Positions 8,604 to 17,918 of a stretch of 64,000 nt of DNA are shown piece after piece. The notes below the pieces were generated by a model. That model saw only the letters and a program-made list of their open reading frames with translations, was not told where the DNA came from and made no database searches. A program made the translations under genes and the position numbers. Numbering within the stretch: the stretch's first letter is position 1; the number at the start of each line of letters is the position of its first letter. Origin of the DNA: JAHQVI01 sp963749875 (GTDB taxonomy: Bacteria; Pseudomonadota; Alphaproteobacteria; Rhizobiales; Rhodomicrobiaceae); NCBI GenBank assembly GCA_963749875.1, contig CAVVOX010000004.1:310001-374000 (forward strand), read 5' to 3'.

Positions 8604-9206
8604 TCAGCTGACTGGATCGCCGATTGCCTTTGAGAGACGCGCCGCCAGATCCTCGGCTGAGATCCCATATCCGAAATGCGTCACATACTCGCCCTGCGGG
8701 TCCATCAGATAGATGAAAGTCGAGTGAGCCATCAGATAGTTGTCGTCCGAGTCCCCTTCGGCCTTGGCGTAATAGACCCGATAGGCGCTTGCCGCTTCCT
8801 TGATCTGTTCTTCAGTGCCGGTCAGCCCCACCATGGTCGGGTAAAAGCTCGATATATAGTTTGCCATCTGCTCGACCGTGTCGCGCTTCGGATCGACGGT
8901 AATGAAGATCGGGACGATGTTTTTCGATTTGTCTCCGAGTTTCTCCATAGCGCCGGAGATGACGTTCAGCTCCGCGGGGCAGATGTCGGGGCAATAGGTG
9001 TAGCCGAAGGCGACCAGCATATATCGGCCCCGGAAATCCTTGTCGGTCACGACCTTTCCGTTTTGATTGGTGAGGGTGAAAGGACCCCCGATGAGCGCTT
9101 TTCCGGTCGAAATGACGCCGCCCTGATAGGCGGAGCGGAGCAGAATGGCCGTCAGCGTTCCGATCGAGAACGCGATAATGACGATGAAGATCAGACGTGT
9201 GCGCAT
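8604..9206 (-). CDS. SCO1/SenC/PrrC family copper chaperone-like protein
   Basis: A 200-aa membrane-anchored thioredoxin-fold protein. Residues 5-25 form the N-terminal anchor. The copper/redox motif CPDIC lies at residues 72-76 and the conserved third ligand, His161, in AHSTFIYL. Family members deliver copper to the CuA site of cytochrome c oxidase or act as thiol reductants. It follows the ABC permease gene by 34 bp on the same strand and so may be in its operon. In Rhodobacter relatives the homologous gene (prrC/senC) lies between regB and regA; here the RegB/RegA genes are divergent and about 2 kb away, so the association is kept in loosened form. Confidence 0.92.
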   Translation of the reverse strand: MRTRLIFIVIIAFSIGTLTAILLRSAYQGGVISTGKALIGGPFTLTNQNGKVVTDKDFRGRYMLVAFGYTYCPDICPAELNVISGAMEKLGDKSKNIVPIFITVDPKRDTVEQMANYISSFYPTMVGLTGTEEQIKEAASAYRVYYAKAEGDSDDNYLMAHSTFIYLMDPQGEYVTHFGYGISAEDLAARLSKAIGDPVS

Positions 9207-9240
9207 CGGAGGTCTCCCTTCGGTTCTCCCTTTGCGGAAT

Positions 9241-10071
9241 TCATTCGCCGATTTGCATCAGCGTACCTTTGATACGGGCTTGCCAGAGAAAATACCGGAA
9301 CAAAAGATAGGCACCGCTGAAATACAGGACATTAAGGGCAAAGGCTTTCACCATCAGATAGGGCTCGAACCGCTTGTCGATCAATAGCGCGCGCAGCCCT
9401 TCGAAAGCGTGCGTCGGCGGAAATGAGGCCGAAATCGGCTGAAGCCATTCCGGCAATGTGGAGAGCGGATAATATACGCAGCAAAGCGGAAGAAAGAAAA
9501 ACACGATGATCCAGGCAAAGGACTCAGCGCCCAGACCATAGCGGATCACGATGCCGTTTGCAGTCAGACCGATTGTCCACCCGAAAAAGACGAGATTGGC
9601 GAAGAAGGCCGCAAGGGGCAGGCCCAGCGAGAACAGATTGAAGCCGAAGAACAAATTGGCGAGAAGCACGACCGGCAGAAGACCTATCGTCAGGCGGATC
9701 AGGCTGATGGTCATGAGCGCGGCGATGAGCTCGTTCGGCCGCAAGGGGCTCATCAGAACGTTGCCCAGATTCCGGGACCACATCTCTTCCAGGAAGGACA
9801 GCGAGAACCCCATCTGGCCACGCGCCATGATGTCCCAGAGCAGGACCGACCCCACAAGCAGGCCCGCCGCATTCGCAAAGAGCGAGGTCGATGCCGCCAG
9901 ATGCGTCTGCAGAAAGCCCCACATGAGCATCTGCAGCAACGGCCAATACATCAACTCGATCATGCGCGGCGCCGAGCCGAGGACGAGAAACGCATAGCGG
10001 CGCACCATCGCGGCAATGCGTTTTGCCGAAGCGCGGGGACCGGCATGCTCGATGACGGTGTTCGTCCACAT
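9241..10071 (-). CDS. ABC-2 type transporter permease
   Basis: A 276-aa integral membrane protein with six predicted helices and the ABC-2 family pattern (an amphipathic N-terminal region, a loop EEMWSRNLGNVLMSPLRP resembling a coupling segment, and the late YYPLSTLPEWLQPISASFPPT stretch typical of this fold). It starts 3 bp after the stop of the ATPase gene, so the two form one exporter. Substrate unknown. The pair sits divergent to RegB/RegA and upstream of the SCO gene, which suggests but does not prove a link with respiration or redox homeostasis. Confidence 0.88.
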   Translation of the reverse strand: MWTNTVIEHAGPRASAKRIAAMVRRYAFLVLGSAPRMIELMYWPLLQMLMWGFLQTHLAASTSLFANAAGLLVGSVLLWDIMARGQMGFSLSFLEEMWSRNLGNVLMSPLRPNELIAALMTISLIRLTIGLLPVVLLANLFFGFNLFSLGLPLAAFFANLVFFGWTIGLTANGIVIRYGLGAESFAWIIVFFFLPLCCVYYPLSTLPEWLQPISASFPPTHAFEGLRALLIDKRFEPYLMVKAFALNVLYFSGAYLLFRYFLWQARIKGTLMQIGE

Positions 10072-10074
10072 GGC

Positions 10075-10860
10075 CTACTCTCCCGCCAGCGTCTTGCCGA
10101 CGGGAGCATCGGGGAGCGCCGCCGCCGCGCCGTCATGCCTGCGGCCGCGCGCAATGTCGAGAAAAACGTCTTCAAGATTGGTGCGGTCGAAGCGGCGCAG
10201 AAGTTCGGCGGGTGAGCCATCCTCCACGATCCTGCCCTGGTTCATCATCAGCACACGGTCGGCCATGCGCTCCACCTCGATCATATTGTGTGAGGCAAGC
10301 AGAATCGTCGCGCCGCGCTCCTTCCTGTAGGTGAACAGCTTGGCCCGCACCCAATCGGCCGTATCGGGATCGAGACTGGCGGTCGGTTCGTCGAGGAGCA
10401 GCAATTCCGGCGCATTGACGAGCGCTTTGGCGATTGCCGCACGGGTCTTCTGGCCGGCAGACAGCTCGCCGGCGGGGCGGTCGAGAAACGCATTGAGCTG
10501 CAATTCGTCCGCCAGCTCCGCGACACGGGCGGAGGCATTGGCGCCGCCATAGAGATTGGCGAAAGTCTCCAGGTTCTGGCGCACGGTGAGCCGCATCGGA
10601 ATGTTGATATAGGGGCTCTGAAAGTTCATCCGGTGGATGACATCATAGCGGTCACGCACCATATCGACGCCAAGGACGCGCACCTGGCCGGAGGTGGGCA
10701 GGACCAGGCCCATCAGCATTGCGATGGTCGTCGTCTTGCCGGCGCCATTGCCGCCGAGCAGCGCCGTAATCGACCCTTTTGCGACATTGAAGGTGACGCC
10801 GTCGACCGCGACAACGTCGTCATATCGCTTAACGAGATCTTTAACGGCAATCGGCGCCAT
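10075..10860 (-). CDS. ABC transporter ATP-binding protein
   Basis: A 261-aa ATPase. Walker A is GGNGAGKTTT, the signature loop is LSAGQKTRAAIAKAL, and Walker B is LLLLDEPTASLDP; an H-loop SHNM follows. This fits the DRA/ABC-2 exporter ATPases. The start at 10860 is chosen because GAAGGA stands 7 nt upstream, whereas the longer frame from 10899 lacks a good site. It is the first gene of a probable ATPase-permease-SCO operon transcribed away from regB through a 180-bp shared upstream region. Confidence 0.92.
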   Translation of the reverse strand: MAPIAVKDLVKRYDDVVAVDGVTFNVAKGSITALLGGNGAGKTTTIAMLMGLVLPTSGQVRVLGVDMVRDRYDVIHRMNFQSPYINIPMRLTVRQNLETFANLYGGANASARVAELADELQLNAFLDRPAGELSAGQKTRAAIAKALVNAPELLLLDEPTASLDPDTADWVRAKLFTYRKERGATILLASHNMIEVERMADRVLMMNQGRIVEDGSPAELLRRFDRTNLEDVFLDIARGRRHDGAAAALPDAPVGKTLAGE

Positions 10861-11040
10861 CAGAGGTCCTTCGTTGACGAAGACGCCCGGCCTCCGCAAT
10901 TGCGCTGGCGGTCGGAAAACGGTTTGAAAGATAGATTCTGGCCCGGACCGAGGAAAATTTCTAAGGTGTCGCCGTTTAGATAGTCATTCCGCGCCGGTGT
11001 TAAACTGCTACGGGCCCCTGCTGGCCATCCGTTCAACAAG

Positions 11041-12381
11041 ATGCTCGCACATGAACGCATAGAGTTCGGCGAAAGCCGCCTGCGGCTGCAAACGCTGATC
11101 CGTCTCAGATGGGTTGCCGTCTTCGGTCAGACCGCGACGGTGCTCACCGTCCATTACGGACTCGGCTTCGTCATGCCGCTGGGCGCCTGCCTTGCGGTCA
11201 TCGGGTTGTCTGCATTCTCCAACATCGTTCTGCAGCTCTGTTTCCCGCCGAGCCAGCGGCTGAGGAGCACGCATGCAATGCTGATGCTGGCCTTCGATCT
11301 CCTGCAGCTCTCGGCCCTGATCTATTTGACCGGCGGCCTGCAAAACCCCTTCTCCCTTCTCATGGTCGTGCCGGTTGCCGTCTCGGCCTCGACGCAGCCC
11401 TTGCGCATTACCGTCATATTGGGCGCGCTTTCCGTCGCCGCCGCCTCGGCCTTGATGCTGTTCCACAAGCCGTTGCCCTGGTCTCCCGGTCAGATGGAGC
11501 AGTTGCCCCTCCTCTATATGTTCGGCATCTGGACGGCGCTGGTGTGCTGCATCATATTCATGGCGACCTACGCTTGGCGGACCGCGCAGGAGACCCGGCT
11601 GATGTCGGATGCGCTCACCGCCACCGAACTGCTGCTCGCCCGCGAACAGAAGCTGTCGGCGCTGGACGGGCTCGCCGCGGCGGCGGCGCATGAACTCGGA
11701 ACCCCGCTCTCCACCATCGCGCTCGTCGCCAAGGAACTCAAACGCGAGGTCCCCGAAGACAGTCCGCTGAGGGAGGACATCGACCTGCTGCGGAGCCAGG
11801 CTGCGCGCTGCCGGGACATCTTAAGCACGCTTGCGCAGCACACCGGCGAGACCGACGCCGTCTATTCGAAAATGTCGCTCGGGCATCTGGTCGAGGAGGT
11901 TGTCGAGCCCTTCCGGATTTTCGATAAGGACATCAAGGTCGAACTGCGTCCGCCCGCGGCAAGCAACGGGAAGATCGAGAGCGAGCCGGTCATCGCCCGG
12001 AATGCGGGCGTTATCTATGCGCTCACCAATTTGGTGGAGAATGCCGTCGACTATGCGGCGTCGGAGGTCGAGATCATCGCGAAGTGGACCAGGGACGAAA
12101 TCGAGCTCGCCATCATCGACGATGGCCCCGGCTTCGCGACGAACATCTTCGGGCGGCTCGGCGAGCCCTATGTCACGACACGGCCGCGCCTTTCGGAAGC
12201 AGACAGTGACAACAACTCCGGCGGCATGGGACTTGGATTTTTTATTGCGAAGACTTTGATCGAGCGCTCCGGAGGGACATTAACTCTAGAAAATCGAGAG
12301 TTTCCGAAGTCCGGGGCAATTGTCTATGTGACGCTGAAACGCCATATGGGAGACGGGATATGGGGAATTGGTGCATCTTAA
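11041..12381 (+). CDS. regB: RegB/PrrB/ActS redox sensor histidine kinase
   Basis: A 446-aa sensor kinase with six N-terminal membrane helices (to about residue 190). The ubiquinone-binding motif GGLQNPF lies between helices 3 and 4. The phosphoacceptor histidine is in AAAHELGTPLSTIALV. The redox-active cysteine known from Rhodobacter RegB has its counterpart in SQAARCRDIL. N and G boxes (LTNLVENAVDYA; DDGPGF; GGMGLGFFIAKTL) complete the kinase core. With RegA it controls respiration, carbon and nitrogen assimilation according to redox state in related bacteria. ATG 11041 follows a short divergent region shared with the ABC exporter operon. Confidence 0.95.
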   Translation: MLAHERIEFGESRLRLQTLIRLRWVAVFGQTATVLTVHYGLGFVMPLGACLAVIGLSAFSNIVLQLCFPPSQRLRSTHAMLMLAFDLLQLSALIYLTGGLQNPFSLLMVVPVAVSASTQPLRITVILGALSVAAASALMLFHKPLPWSPGQMEQLPLLYMFGIWTALVCCIIFMATYAWRTAQETRLMSDALTATELLLAREQKLSALDGLAAAAAHELGTPLSTIALVAKELKREVPEDSPLREDIDLLRSQAARCRDILSTLAQHTGETDAVYSKMSLGHLVEEVVEPFRIFDKDIKVELRPPAASNGKIESEPVIARNAGVIYALTNLVENAVDYAASEVEIIAKWTRDEIELAIIDDGPGFATNIFGRLGEPYVTTRPRLSEADSDNNSGGMGLGFFIAKTLIERSGGTLTLENREFPKSGAIVYVTLKRHMGDGIWGIGAS

Positions 12382-12410
12382 AACGATTCTAATTTTAAGG
12401 TTTGGTGTAA

Positions 12411-13016
12411 GTGAAAATGCTGCCTATAGTGCGTAGCGTAAAAGCAGGAGAAGAACCGGTGGTCGATCACGCAGGTGCCGCGGTTTCAGCGCCCAATAAT
12501 ACGCTGCTTATTGTTGATGACGATAAGCCATTCGCAAACCGCTTGAGCCGTGCCATGGAGACGCGCGGTTTCGACGTGCGTGTCGCGGAAACGGTGCAGG
12601 ACGGGCTCGGAATGATCCAGCGCCAGCCTCCCGCCTATGCCGTCGTCGATATGCGGCTGGAGGACGGCAACGGGCTCGACGTCATCGCTCTGCTGAAATC
12701 CATCAAGCCGGAGGCGCGGGTCATCGTTCTGACGGGCTATGGCAATATCGCGACCGCCGTCACCGCCGTGAAGCTCGGCGCCGTCGACTATCTTGCCAAG
12801 CCGGCCGATGCCGACGACATCTATTCGGCTCTGATCGCCCCGCCCGGCCAGAAAGCCGAACCGCCGGAGAATCCGATGTCGGCGGATCGGGTCCGCTGGG
12901 AACATATTCAGCGCGTCTACGAGCTATGCGACCGCAATGTCTCGGAAACCGCGCGCCGTCTCAACATGCATCGCCGTACCCTGCAGCGCATTCTGGCGAA
13001 GCGCGCGCCGAAATAG
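12411..13016 (+). CDS. regA: RegA/PrrA/ActR response regulator
   Basis: A 201-aa response regulator. The receiver domain (about residues 30-145) has the acidic pocket IVDDDKPF, the phosphoacceptor Asp80 in VVDMRLEDGNG and the conserved Lys in YLAKPAD. A proline-rich hinge leads to a Fis-type HTH at the C-terminus (ELCDRNVSETARRLNMHRR), the part that is nearly invariant among RegA homologues. It lies 29 bp after regB, so they are co-transcribed. The start may be the GTG at 12411 or the ATG at 12417; neither has a strong ribosome binding site, and the N-terminus is about 15 residues longer than in short homologues. Confidence 0.95.
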   Translation: MKMLPIVRSVKAGEEPVVDHAGAAVSAPNNTLLIVDDDKPFANRLSRAMETRGFDVRVAETVQDGLGMIQRQPPAYAVVDMRLEDGNGLDVIALLKSIKPEARVIVLTGYGNIATAVTAVKLGAVDYLAKPADADDIYSALIAPPGQKAEPPENPMSADRVRWEHIQRVYELCDRNVSETARRLNMHRRTLQRILAKRAPK

Positions 13017-13062
13017 CCGATCTTCTTCGCCTCATCGCTTGTTTGCGCCGAAACGCGCTTTC

Positions 13063-16000
13063 CTATTCCTTTCCATCCCCGCCTGAGCCGTACCCGCCGC
13101 CTGTCGGCGTCACCACCGTGAGCGCCTCTCCCGCTTCGAGCACGGTCTGATCGCAGCCTTTCAGCTCCTCCACCTCCCCGCTCAGCCGCCGAACGGTGTT
13201 GCGCCCGAGCTGGCCGGGCTCGCCGCCTTTCAGCCCGAACGGCCGGACACGGCGATGGCCCGAGAGGATCGCGCAATCCATCCGTTCGCGGAAACGGATC
13301 GTCCGGCTGGTGCCGTCCCCGGCGTGCCATCGGCCCTTGCCGCCCGAACCCTCACGAATATGGAAGTCCTCAAGGACGACCGGGAAACGCCACTCCAGAA
13401 TTTCGGGGTCGGTGAGGCGTGAGTTGGTCATATGAGTGTGAACGGCGTCGGCCCCGTCAAATCCCTCGCCTGCGGGCGAGCCGGAACAGATCGTCTCATA
13501 ATATTGATAGCGGTCATTGCCGAAATTGACATTGTTCATCGTGCCCTGCGCAGCGGAAAGCGCACCGAGCGCGCCGAACAGGCAATTGGTGATCGCCTGC
13601 GAGGTCTCGACATTGCCGGCAACGACAGCCGCCGGCCATTTCGGCGACAGCATGGACCCGTCGGGGATGATGATCCGGATCGGGCGCAGACAGCCGGCAT
13701 TCATCGGGATGCGGTCCTCGACCATGACGCGGAAGACATAGAGGACGGCAGCCCGTGCGACCGGCTCCGGCGCGTTGAAATTATCGTCCCGCTGCGGCGA
13801 GGTGCCGGTGAAATCGACCACCGCCTCGCGCTTGTGCTTGTCGATGGCTATGCGCACATTGATCACGCAGCCCTGGTCCATTTCGTAAGCAAACGCGGCC
13901 TCGTCGGGCAGCCTGTCCAGCACCCGCCGGACGCTCTCGGCCGCATTGTCCTGCACGTGGCCCATATAGGCCTCGACGACATCCAGCCCGAACTGGGTGA
14001 CCATCCGGCGCAACTCCGCGACGCCTTTCTCATTGGCCGCGACCTGCGCCTTCAGATCGTTGACGTTCTGCACGACATTGCGCACCGGGTATTTCGCGCC
14101 GGTCAGCAGTGTGATCAGCTCGGTCTCACGGAACGCGCCCCGATCGACCAGCTTGAAATTGTCGATATAGACACCTTCCTCCTCGATGGTCCGGGCGAGC
14201 GGCGACATGGAGCCCGGCGCGATGCCGCCGACATCGGCGTGATGGCCGCGCGAGGCGACCCAGAAGAGAAGCGCCTGCCCGGCCTTGTCGAAGACCGGAG
14301 TACACACCGTAATGTCGGGCAGATGCGTGCCGCCATTATAGGGCGCGTTGATGGCGAAGACGTCGCCCGGATGGATCACCGGGTTATTGCGGATGATACT
14401 TTCGACGGACCGGTCCATCGAGCCGAGATGCACCGGCATATGCGGCGCGTTGGCGACCAGAGCGCCCTCCCTGTCGAACACCGCGCAGGAGAAATCGAGC
14501 CGTTCCTTGATATTGACCGAATAGGCGGTGTTCTGGAGCGTCACGCCCATCTGCTCGGCGATCGACATGAAGAGATTGTTGAAGATCTCCAGCATCACCG
14601 GGTCGGCCTCGGTGCCGACCGCATGTTTCTGCGGCAAGGGCACGACCCGCTCGAGCAACAGGTGATTGAGCGGTGTCAGCTCCGCGCGCCAGCCCTCCTC
14701 GATGACGACGGTCTGGTGATCCTCGACGATGAGCGCCGGGCCTTCGACCCGATGCCCCGGCTCGAGCTGGTCCCGCGTGAAGACGCCGGCTTCACGCCAG
14801 CCGTCATTCGAGAAAAAGCGGGTCGCTTCCCGCGGCGCGGGCAGCGGCTCAACGGTCGCCGGGAGCGTCTCCTCCTCGAAATTCGCGCCGCCGCCGACCA
14901 CTTCGACCGAGACCGCCTCGACGATCAGATCCTTTGTGCGGTCGATGAAGCCGAAGCGCGCGCGATGGGCCTCCTCGAAGGCGGACTGCATCCCGGTGAC
15001 GCTCATATGCTGCGCTGCGTCCGGTATCTTCACGTCCGGCGAGGCGCTGAAGGCCGGAACCTCCAATGTCGTATCCGTGCCGGCATAGCGGATGTGGGCC
15101 GCGACATAGGTGGTGAGGGCAGCTTCGGCGGTCTGCTGGCTGCGGATCTCCGCCAGTGCTTCCGCGCCGATCTCCGACGCAAGCCCCGCGATCCTCCCGA
15201 GGCAAGCATCGTCGAGCGCGGCTTCGAGCGCCTTCTGCCGAACAGCGCGCGTTTCGGCCAGCCCCATTCCGTAAGCGGACAGCAGGCCGGAGAGCGGATG
15301 GATGAGCACCTTTTTCATCGACAGCGCATCGGCGACGAGGCAGGCATGCTGCCCGCTGGCGCCGCCGAATGCGTTCAGCACATATTTCGTGACGTCGTAG
15401 CCCCGCTGGACGGAGATCTTCTTGATCGCCTCGGCCATATTCGCAACGGCAATCTTCAGAAAACCGTCGGCGACGTCCTCGGGTGTCCGGCCATCGCCGA
15501 TCTCCCCGGCGACACGCGCGAATTTCTCCCGCACAATGTCGATGTCGAGGGGCTGGTCCTGCTCCGGCCCGAAGATCGCCGGAAAATAGTCGGGCAGGAG
15601 CTTGCCCACCATCAGATTGGCGTCCGTGACGGCGAGCGGGCCGCCCTGGCGATAGCAGGCCGGTCCCGGATTGGCGCCGGCCGAATCCGGTCCGACACGG
15701 AAGCGCGCGCCGTCGAAATGCAGGATCGAGCCGCCGCCTGCCGCCACCGTATGGATCAGCATCATGGGCGACTGCAGACGCACGCCGGCGACTTCGGATT
15801 CGTGCGTCCGCTCGAATGCGCCGTCGAAATGGGTAACGTCCGTGGAGGTTCCGCCCATATCGAAGCCGATCACCTTTTCGAAGCCTGCCGATGCGCCCGT
15901 CCTCGCCATGGCGACCACGCCGCCAGCCGGGCCGGACAGGATGGCGTCCTTGCCCTGAAACAGCTTCGCCGCCGTCAGCCCGCCGGACGACATCATGAAC

Positions 16001-16722
16001 TTGACCCGTGCGCCGGTGCGCTCGACCTCCAGCTCTGTCTCGACCTTCGAAATATAGCGGCCGAGGATCGGGGACAGATAAGCATCGACAACGGTCGTAT
16101 CGCCGCGCCCGACAAATCGGATCAGCGGACTGATCTCATGGCTGACGGAGACTTGCGGGAACGCCATGGCCCGCGCGATCTCCGCGACGGCGGCTTCGTG
16201 CCACGAATAGCGATAGGCATGCATCAGAACGATGGCAACGGCCTCGAAGCCCTCGGATTGGATCGCCGCCAGTGCCGCCTGCGCTTCCTGCGGGTCGAGC
16301 GCGCGTTCGACGGTGCCGTCCGCAAGGATGCGCTCGTCGAGCTCGACGACGCGGCTGTAAAGCTGCTCGGGCTTCACGATCTTCTTGGCGAAAATGTCCG
16401 GCCGCGCCTGGTAGCCGATCCGCAACGCGTCGCGAAAGCCCTTCGTCGTGATCAGCGCGGTGCGCTCGCCCTTGCGCTCGAGCAGCGCATTGGTCGCAAC
16501 CGTCGTCCCCATGCGGACTTCGCCGATCCGACCGGCGGCGATCGGCTCGCCGGGGGCAAGGCCGAGCATCTGCCGAATGCCATGCACGGCGGCGTCGCTA
16601 TAGGCCGGGGTGGCCTCGGAGAGAACCTTCGCCGTACGCAACGCTCCGTCCGGCGCGCGTCCGATCACGTCGGTAAAAGTCCCGCCGCGATCGACCCAGA
16701 AATTCCATTGGTGCTCTGTCAT
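13063..16722 (-). CDS. 5-oxoprolinase / hydantoinase A-B fusion
   Basis: A 1219-aa fused enzyme. The N-terminal half is HyuA-like (FWVDRGGTFTDVIGRAPDG, GTTVATNALLERKG, FDMGGTSTDVTHFDG: the ATP-binding ASKHA-type motifs); from about residue 690 the HyuB half begins (NLFMSIAEQMGVTLQNTAYS, then RGHHADVGGIAPGSMSP). This is the arrangement of ATP-dependent 5-oxoprolinase, which opens 5-oxoproline to glutamate; N-methylhydantoinase-like activity cannot be excluded. The start at 16722 is preceded by GAGCGGA; the longer frame to 16794 is not needed. It is convergent with regA and divergent from the enoyl-CoA hydratase gene. The opposite strand is open for over 1100 codons, a GC-rich shadow. Confidence 0.9.
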   Translation of the reverse strand: MTEHQWNFWVDRGGTFTDVIGRAPDGALRTAKVLSEATPAYSDAAVHGIRQMLGLAPGEPIAAGRIGEVRMGTTVATNALLERKGERTALITTKGFRDALRIGYQARPDIFAKKIVKPEQLYSRVVELDERILADGTVERALDPQEAQAALAAIQSEGFEAVAIVLMHAYRYSWHEAAVAEIARAMAFPQVSVSHEISPLIRFVGRGDTTVVDAYLSPILGRYISKVETELEVERTGARVKFMMSSGGLTAAKLFQGKDAILSGPAGGVVAMARTGASAGFEKVIGFDMGGTSTDVTHFDGAFERTHESEVAGVRLQSPMMLIHTVAAGGGSILHFDGARFRVGPDSAGANPGPACYRQGGPLAVTDANLMVGKLLPDYFPAIFGPEQDQPLDIDIVREKFARVAGEIGDGRTPEDVADGFLKIAVANMAEAIKKISVQRGYDVTKYVLNAFGGASGQHACLVADALSMKKVLIHPLSGLLSAYGMGLAETRAVRQKALEAALDDACLGRIAGLASEIGAEALAEIRSQQTAEAALTTYVAAHIRYAGTDTTLEVPAFSASPDVKIPDAAQHMSVTGMQSAFEEAHRARFGFIDRTKDLIVEAVSVEVVGGGANFEEETLPATVEPLPAPREATRFFSNDGWREAGVFTRDQLEPGHRVEGPALIVEDHQTVVIEEGWRAELTPLNHLLLERVVPLPQKHAVGTEADPVMLEIFNNLFMSIAEQMGVTLQNTAYSVNIKERLDFSCAVFDREGALVANAPHMPVHLGSMDRSVESIIRNNPVIHPGDVFAINAPYNGGTHLPDITVCTPVFDKAGQALLFWVASRGHHADVGGIAPGSMSPLARTIEEEGVYIDNFKLVDRGAFRETELITLLTGAKYPVRNVVQNVNDLKAQVAANEKGVAELRRMVTQFGLDVVEAYMGHVQDNAAESVRRVLDRLPDEAAFAYEMDQGCVINVRIAIDKHKREAVVDFTGTSPQRDDNFNAPEPVARAAVLYVFRVMVEDRIPMNAGCLRPIRIIIPDGSMLSPKWPAAVVAGNVETSQAITNCLFGALGALSAAQGTMNNVNFGNDRYQYYETICSGSPAGEGFDGADAVHTHMTNSRLTDPEILEWRFPVVLEDFHIREGSGGKGRWHAGDGTSRTIRFRERMDCAILSGHRRVRPFGLKGGEPGQLGRNTVRRLSGEVEELKGCDQTVLEAGEALTVVTPTGGGYGSGGDGKE

Positions 16723-16923
16723 GTTCCGCTCAGCGTTGCTTTCGGTTCTCCGACGGCATCCGCCCATCGGCCAAGTGCAGCCGGCGCATCTCAAGACGCA
16801 GCGACTTTATCATGCCGTATGTATAGTGCTTCTTATCTGAAGGCGAATGGGATCAATCTGCGCGGGGCGCAACCGAACCTGGCGGACTGTCGAGGGAAAT
16901 CAGGTTTAGGAGGAGGACGATGC

Positions 16924-17670
16924 ATGAATAGGCACATTCTTGTGAGACAAGAGGGGCCGGTTCTGGAGATCCGGATGAACCGCCCGGAGAAGAAAAATGC
17001 CCTGACAAAGGCAATGTATGCCGCGATGGCCGAGGCAATGGAAACGGCGGAAAAGGAAGAAAGCGTCCGCGCGGTCATGATCAGCGCCGAAGGCGACATG
17101 TTTACCGCAGGCAACGACCTTGCCGACTTCGCCGCTATGGGGAGCGAAGCCCTGTCGGATGACGCGCTGCACGTCAACAGTTTCCTCAATATGCTCGCGA
17201 CGATGGAATTACCGCTGATCGCGGCCGTGGCGGGGAATGGTGTCGGCATCGGCATGACGATGCTGCTGCACTGCGACATTGTCGTGATCGCGAGCAGCGC
17301 CCAGCTCACTTTGCCGTTTACGCAGCTCGGCTTGACACCCGAGGCGGCATCTTCCCTGCTGCTGCCTGCGCAGATCGGCTATAATCGCGCCTTTATGATG
17401 CTGGCGCTGGGGCAGCCATTGAGCGGCAAAGATGCCGTTGCGCTCGGTATTGCGACCGAATGTCTTCCCAACTGGGAAGTAGAGACGCGTGCCCGCTTCA
17501 TGGCGCAGGAATGCTGCAAACGCCCGTCCGAGGCGATGCGCATCACGAAAAGGCTGTTGCGCAACAAGGCGCAGATCAAGGAGCGCATGGAGGTGGAAAT
17601 AGAATATTTTCAGGAGCGCTTGCGCTCGCCCGAGGCGAAGGCGGCGTTCGAGGCGTTTTTCAATCGTTGA
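16924..17670 (+). CDS. enoyl-CoA hydratase/isomerase family protein
   Basis: A 248-aa crotonase-fold protein. The oxyanion-hole segments are FTAGNDLADFA and the later AVAGNGVGIGMTMLLHCD. The usual first catalytic glutamate of true enoyl-CoA hydratases is replaced in VGIGMTMLLHCD, and the second region reads LGLTPEAASSLLLP, with Glu in the position used by isomerases and many non-hydratase members. I therefore call it a family member with unproven reaction, possibly an enoyl-CoA isomerase. The start at 16924 is fixed by AGGAGGAGG 6 nt upstream. It is monocistronic and divergent from the oxoprolinase. Confidence 0.9.
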   Translation: MNRHILVRQEGPVLEIRMNRPEKKNALTKAMYAAMAEAMETAEKEESVRAVMISAEGDMFTAGNDLADFAAMGSEALSDDALHVNSFLNMLATMELPLIAAVAGNGVGIGMTMLLHCDIVVIASSAQLTLPFTQLGLTPEAASSLLLPAQIGYNRAFMMLALGQPLSGKDAVALGIATECLPNWEVETRARFMAQECCKRPSEAMRITKRLLRNKAQIKERMEVEIEYFQERLRSPEAKAAFEAFFNR

Positions 17671-17918
17671 GGCTTGCCCTTCCCGGGCGTCTTCGTCGTC
17701 CCGGAAGCCCGAAGGGCTATCCGGGAGCCACTCGCAGTTCGGCAAGCACCGGGCCGGACGGAGAAGCGAGCGAGTAGGCCCCGGCTCGCGAACCTTTACG
17801 GTGAGCGACGCTTGTCTAGTCGCGATCAGCAAGACATCGCGACAAGCGCTCACCCTTGGGCCAAGGCGACGTCACTGTCCAAGATATCTTCAGCGGTAGC
17901 AGTAAGCTGAGCGCCCGG

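Noticed and set aside
13432..16900. Open frame of more than 1100 codons on the plus strand, opposite the 5-oxoprolinase gene and running into the enoyl-CoA hydratase-like gene
   Set aside because: Its translation has no domain motifs and is rich in Arg/Asp/His as expected for an antisense frame of a GC-rich gene; the minus-strand gene has full family motifs. Only the last 248 codons (from 16924, with an RBS) are real.
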